Assembly (NCBI RefSeq): GCF_002260525.1 | Contig: NZ_MRYI01000010.1 | Span: 1 to 64,000, forward strand | Direction: 5' to 3' | Length of the DNA: 64,000 nt | From: Hahella sp. CCB-MM4 | GTDB taxonomy: Bacteria; Pseudomonadota; Gammaproteobacteria; Pseudomonadales; Oleiphilaceae | Shown here: piece by piece, positions 60,719-64,000 of the stretch | How the letters are laid out: each line of letters starts with the position of its first letter | Position numbering within the stretch: the first letter of the stretch is position 1 | Made by a program: the position numbers and the translations under genes | The notes under the pieces: generated by a model | Seen by the model: only the letters and a program-made list of their open reading frames with translations | Database searches by the model: none | What the model was told of the DNA's origin: nothing

Positions 60719-63700
60719 ATGTATATCGCCCGAGTGCTTGTTTTACTTTTTTTGCTGTCAGCTATTCCGGCCGTGATGGCCAAAACTTTTGTCCCCGCAC
60801 CTTTACAGCCCTGGACTTCCTGGGTGCTGGATCGCGTGGACAATATCGATTGCACCCCCCTTTATCATTCCGTTGACCAAAAGATCTGCACCTGGATTGG
60901 TAAGGTGACACTGGATATTGATGTTCGTCATCTTCAGTTTCAGTTCCCTGTCCGGCGGCTGTCAGATGGTTGGCAAGCGTTGCCGGGAACGGATCGTCTC
61001 TGGCCCCAGGAAATCCGTGTTGGAGGGAATCGGGCGGCGGTGGTCAGTCGCGAAGGCGTTCCCAGTATCTGGCTTGGCTCTGGAACCCATGTGGTGAAGG
61101 GGGTGATCCACTGGTCCGAACTTCCGCAAAGTATTCGTCTTCCCTCCGAATTCGCCATGATTCAACTCAAGCCTGCTGCTGAGCTGCAGGGCCGTGCCTA
61201 TATCGATGGGGGAAACCGCTTGTGGTTGGTTCGGGATCAGGTACAAACCGAACCACAAACAGAGAACCTGACGGTCAGAGTGTTTCGCAAATTGACGGAC
61301 AGCGAGCCCAAGCAGATGGACGTGGTGCTGCAGCTTGAGGTGTCCGGAAATGAGCGGGAAGTCATATTGCAGACGCTGCAGCTTCCCGGGTGGGCGTTGA
61401 TGGATTTTCAGTCGCCTTTGCCGGCCCGGATAGAGGATACCGGTGCTTTGCGCATGCAGGTCAGGCCTGGAATATGGCAGGTAACGTCAAGCTTTCGGCA
61501 GCAGAATCAGTTGGATCTGTTTCGACCATTGATCGATGTTGATAGTGGATGGCCGTTGAGGGAAATATGGGTGGTACAAAGTCGGCCGGGTATACGTCGG
61601 ATTGCCATTGAAGGTGAGGCTGTTGATCCTCAGCAGACCTCTTTGCCGGAAGCCTGGAAAGCGCTGCCTGCATACAAAATGGGGGCAGAAAATATCTTGA
61701 GACTCCGGGAATTGAGCCGGGGAGTTCAGCAGGTTGGGGAGAACAGGCTTTGGCAGGACTCTGAGGTCTGGCTTTCCTTTAACGCCGACCGATGGATCTG
61801 GAAGGATCAGATACGGGGGGAGATGAGTGAGCATTGGCGTCTCGAGCAGAAGTCTCCATTTATTCTGGGGCATACCAAGGTTGATGGTCAGCCCAGGCTA
61901 ATAACCCAGTTGTCAGGCGGAGGTTTGCGCGGGGCGGAAGTTCGTCGTCAGCAGACCCAGTTGGAAGCTGTCAGTATTTTTCCGGTATCCAAGGAGGGTT
62001 GGGCAATCTCGATGCCTGTGTCGGGATGGTCGAGTAACGGTGATTTTGAGCAGATTAATACCCGGGTAAATTTGCCTCCCGGTTGGTGGCCGGTGGCAGT
62101 GCAGGGAGCGGACAGAAGTCTGGGAAGCTGGCTGGATCAGTGGACTCTGTGGGATGTTTTTCTCTGGCTGCTGATAGTGGCTGTATTTTGGCGGATGGAA
62201 GGTCCTCTGGCAGGAAGCGCAGCACTGATCGGATTGGCGTTTGCCTACCATGAGACGGCTTCACCGATCTGGGTATGGCTCACAGTCTTGATTCCCCTGG
62301 CCTTGCTTAGGGTCGTCAAGCATCCGATATGGAAAGTTGTGCTGAATATCTGGCGTTGGGGAGCGTTTCTGGGGGTTGTCGCCATTCTGTTGAATTACAG
62401 CGTCGATCAGATACGCATGAGTATTTATCCGCAGCTGGAGCAGGCCGGAGAGATTCCGCAGCAGTATTTTGAAGAGCCGGAATATGATGTTTCCGGGGCA
62501 GAGGGTGAAGCTCTACCATCCGTAAGCCAGCTGTACCAGGCACCCAAGGCAGAAAGTGCCATGGTGAAACAGAAAGTTGCACAAACCCCGCTGGACGAAC
62601 CCTGGCAAACCGGGCCGGGGGTGCCGGACTGGCATTGGAATTCGATTCAGCTTGGCTGGAGTGGGGGGATTGCTGATGGGCAAGAGGTGACCTTGCTGGT
62701 GCTTTCGCCTGCTCAAACCCGGTTGGCGCGAATCATTCATGTGGCTTTGCTTGGCGTTTTGCTTGCTTCATTGCTGGGGCATCGGCGGCGCCCGTCTGAT
62801 CTTCTGCCGGGAGCTGCTGGTGGGAATGCTTCCTCTTCAGTATCGGTGATATTGGCTGTATCGCTGATAATTGGAGTGGGGGTGACGGGCGAGGCAAAGG
62901 CAGATGGATTTCCGTCACCTGAGTTGTTGGGCGAGTTGAAGGCGAGGCTTACAGAAGCGCCGGTCTGTATGCCTCAATGTGCTGATTTGAATAGTGTTGA
63001 GTTAGTGCTGGATGGATATAGTCTGACCATTTCCATGGAACTAAGTGTGATGGATGAGGTGGTGGTGCCCGTGCCTGCTAAGGCAGGTTACTGGGTGCCT
63101 CAGCGAGTATTCCTGGATGGACGTGAGGTCAAATATGCCACGACGCTGGGAGGGCTTCCCGGTCAATCCGGCGGTGGTGTGGGAAACTGGTCGCTCTCAG
63201 TGGGACCGGGTGTGCATGAGGTGGTGCTTGAAGGAGGGGTTCGGGAAAAGGATCAGTTTAAATTGTTTTTCCCACTGCAGCCCAAGAAGTTTTCCAGTCA
63301 GATATCGGATTGGGTGGTGAGCGGTGCCAATGAGCAGGGGATGCAGGGGGCGGAGCTCGGGTTCGAACGAACCTCTGTCAGTCAGCGCAGGGCGGACAGT
63401 CGTCAGTCCTTGTTCCAAGAGGCTGCCCCGGCATTTGTCCGGTTGGAGAGGACCATCGAGCTGGGAGTGCAGTGGCGGGTGAGAACCCGGGTAATACGTT
63501 TAGCGCCGTTACGAGGGGCTATTTCGATGTCGGTGCCATTGCTGCCGGGGGAGAATGTGCTTAAAGGCGATGCTTCGGCGAAGGACGGGTATGCGCAATT
63601 TACTTTGCCGGACCTCTCCCGGCAGTTGGAATGGGAGTCTGCGCTGTCGACGATTGATCGCATTGATCTGGTGGCGCCCTCCAATGTGCCCTGGACTGAA

Positions 63701-64000
63701 CATTGGGAGGTGTTTGTCAGTCCTCACTGGCGGGTCAATTACTCAGGGGTTGCACCGTATCAGATTGTGTCAAACGGGGTATGGCAACCGCGTTGGCAGC
63801 CACGTCCAGGGGATTCGGTGCTGTTGGAGGTAAGTAAGCCGATGCCGGTGGCTGGTCAGTTGTTGACGATTGATCGGGTGGATTTGCGTCAGGAAATTGG
63901 AGGGAAGTCGAAAAATCTGAATATGGATATTCTGATTCGAAGCTCCAAGAGTCAGCGATTTCGGTTTGAGTTGCCTGTGGGAGGTGAGCTTCAGAGTGTT
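60719..64000 (+). CDS. Large membrane-anchored protein of unknown function (5' part, runs off the window)
   Basis: 1094 codons are open from the ATG at 60719 to the window end. Residues 1-20 form a signal peptide (hydrophobic core, VMA-KT cleavage). A periplasmic, beta-rich region of about 450 residues follows. Membrane helices lie at about 475-490, 500-530 and 547-560. A polar Gln/Glu-rich loop contains FEEPEYDVSGAEGEALP. Two more helices occur at about 670-688 and 707-724, the latter ending like a second signal peptide (EAKA). A second periplasmic beta region starts with C750-MPQ-C754. The two halves may be a fusion of related modules. AGGGA lies upstream of the ATG. I do not recognise the family. 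Confidence 0.75.
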   Translation, partial: MYIARVLVLLFLLSAIPAVMAKTFVPAPLQPWTSWVLDRVDNIDCTPLYHSVDQKICTWIGKVTLDIDVRHLQFQFPVRRLSDGWQALPGTDRLWPQEIRVGGNRAAVVSREGVPSIWLGSGTHVVKGVIHWSELPQSIRLPSEFAMIQLKPAAELQGRAYIDGGNRLWLVRDQVQTEPQTENLTVRVFRKLTDSEPKQMDVVLQLEVSGNEREVILQTLQLPGWALMDFQSPLPARIEDTGALRMQVRPGIWQVTSSFRQQNQLDLFRPLIDVDSGWPLREIWVVQSRPGIRRIAIEGEAVDPQQTSLPEAWKALPAYKMGAENILRLRELSRGVQQVGENRLWQDSEVWLSFNADRWIWKDQIRGEMSEHWRLEQKSPFILGHTKVDGQPRLITQLSGGGLRGAEVRRQQTQLEAVSIFPVSKEGWAISMPVSGWSSNGDFEQINTRVNLPPGWWPVAVQGADRSLGSWLDQWTLWDVFLWLLIVAVFWRMEGPLAGSAALIGLAFAYHETASPIWVWLTVLIPLALLRVVKHPIWKVVLNIWRWGAFLGVVAILLNYSVDQIRMSIYPQLEQAGEIPQQYFEEPEYDVSGAEGEALPSVSQLYQAPKAESAMVKQKVAQTPLDEPWQTGPGVPDWHWNSIQLGWSGGIADGQEVTLLVLSPAQTRLARIIHVALLGVLLASLLGHRRRPSDLLPGAAGGNASSSVSVILAVSLIIGVGVTGEAKADGFPSPELLGELKARLTEAPVCMPQCADLNSVELVLDGYSLTISMELSVMDEVVVPVPAKAGYWVPQRVFLDGREVKYATTLGGLPGQSGGGVGNWSLSVGPGVHEVVLEGGVREKDQFKLFFPLQPKKFSSQISDWVVSGANEQGMQGAELGFERTSVSQRRADSRQSLFQEAAPAFVRLERTIELGVQWRVRTRVIRLAPLRGAISMSVPLLPGENVLKGDASAKDGYAQFTLPDLSRQLEWESALSTIDRIDLVAPSNVPWTEHWEVFVSPHWRVNYSGVAPYQIVSNGVWQPRWQPRPGDSVLLEVSKPMPVAGQLLTIDRVDLRQEIGGKSKNLNMDILIRSSKSQRFRFELPVGGELQSV

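Overview
The window reads as a chromosomal segment of a marine-type gammaproteobacterium close to the Marinobacter / Hahella / Pseudomonas side of the class. Gene order supports this more than any single gene. Peroxiredoxin - rnt - pyrC - motY - argG and gyrA - pheA - hisC - tyrA/aroA fusion - cmk - rpsA - ihfB - lapA - lapB - pyrF are Pseudomonas-like blocks, and aspartate aminotransferase beside tRNA-Asn and divergent to uvrB is another. The 660-residue two-domain fatty acyl-CoA reductase closely resembles the wax-ester enzyme of Marinobacter. Assignments rest on recalled family features; no database search was possible.

Layout. 1-1600: the right end of an IS256-type insertion sequence runs in from the left edge and abuts a small truncated gene, followed by a small conserved protein and a family-3 solute-binding protein. 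1900-9400: exonuclease I (sbcB), a lipoprotein M16 protease, a small hypothetical and the fatty acyl-CoA reductase. 9880-14930: peroxiredoxin, RNase T, dihydroorotase, MotY-like flagellar protein and argininosuccinate synthase. 15000-21470: a large surface lipoprotein lipase (Pla-1/Cef/VolA type), class I fumarase, purU and a CBS-domain protein. 21920-34505: the long housekeeping run from gyrA to pyrF. 34515-44352: a seven- to eight-gene chemosensory cluster on the minus strand. 44887-58400: tRNA-Asn with a strong promoter, aspC-type aminotransferase, uvrB, rmuC, a TauE-family permease, a DUF4126/SHOCT membrane protein, a cation-diffusion facilitator, a PilZ protein, pyrD, rmf and rlmKL. 58420-64000: a small outer-membrane barrel, two proteins of unknown function and the first 1094 codons of a large membrane protein that leaves the window.

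The most unusual region is 34515-44352. It follows the Pil-Chp (type IV pilus chemosensory) gene order: two response regulators, a PilI-like CheW, an MCP, a ChpA-like hybrid CheA and ChpC-like CheW proteins. It has no CheR/PilK methyltransferase and no CheB/ChpB methylesterase. A secreted branched-chain-amino-acid-type binding protein gene sits between the CheW and MCP genes. My inference is a non-adapting or differently adapting sensory array that reads a periplasmic ligand through a dedicated binding protein. A 16-bp perfect hairpin separates the MCP gene from the CheA gene, and the first regulator carries a degenerate receiver fused to an intact one.

Other points to check are tandem GACAnTGTC sites before lapA, a 21-bp-phased TGTTACAT pair before the fatty acyl-CoA reductase gene, inverted DnaA-type boxes before pyrD, two unrelated tandem arrays either side of a gap before the DUF4126 gene, and the absence of serC between gyrA and pheA.
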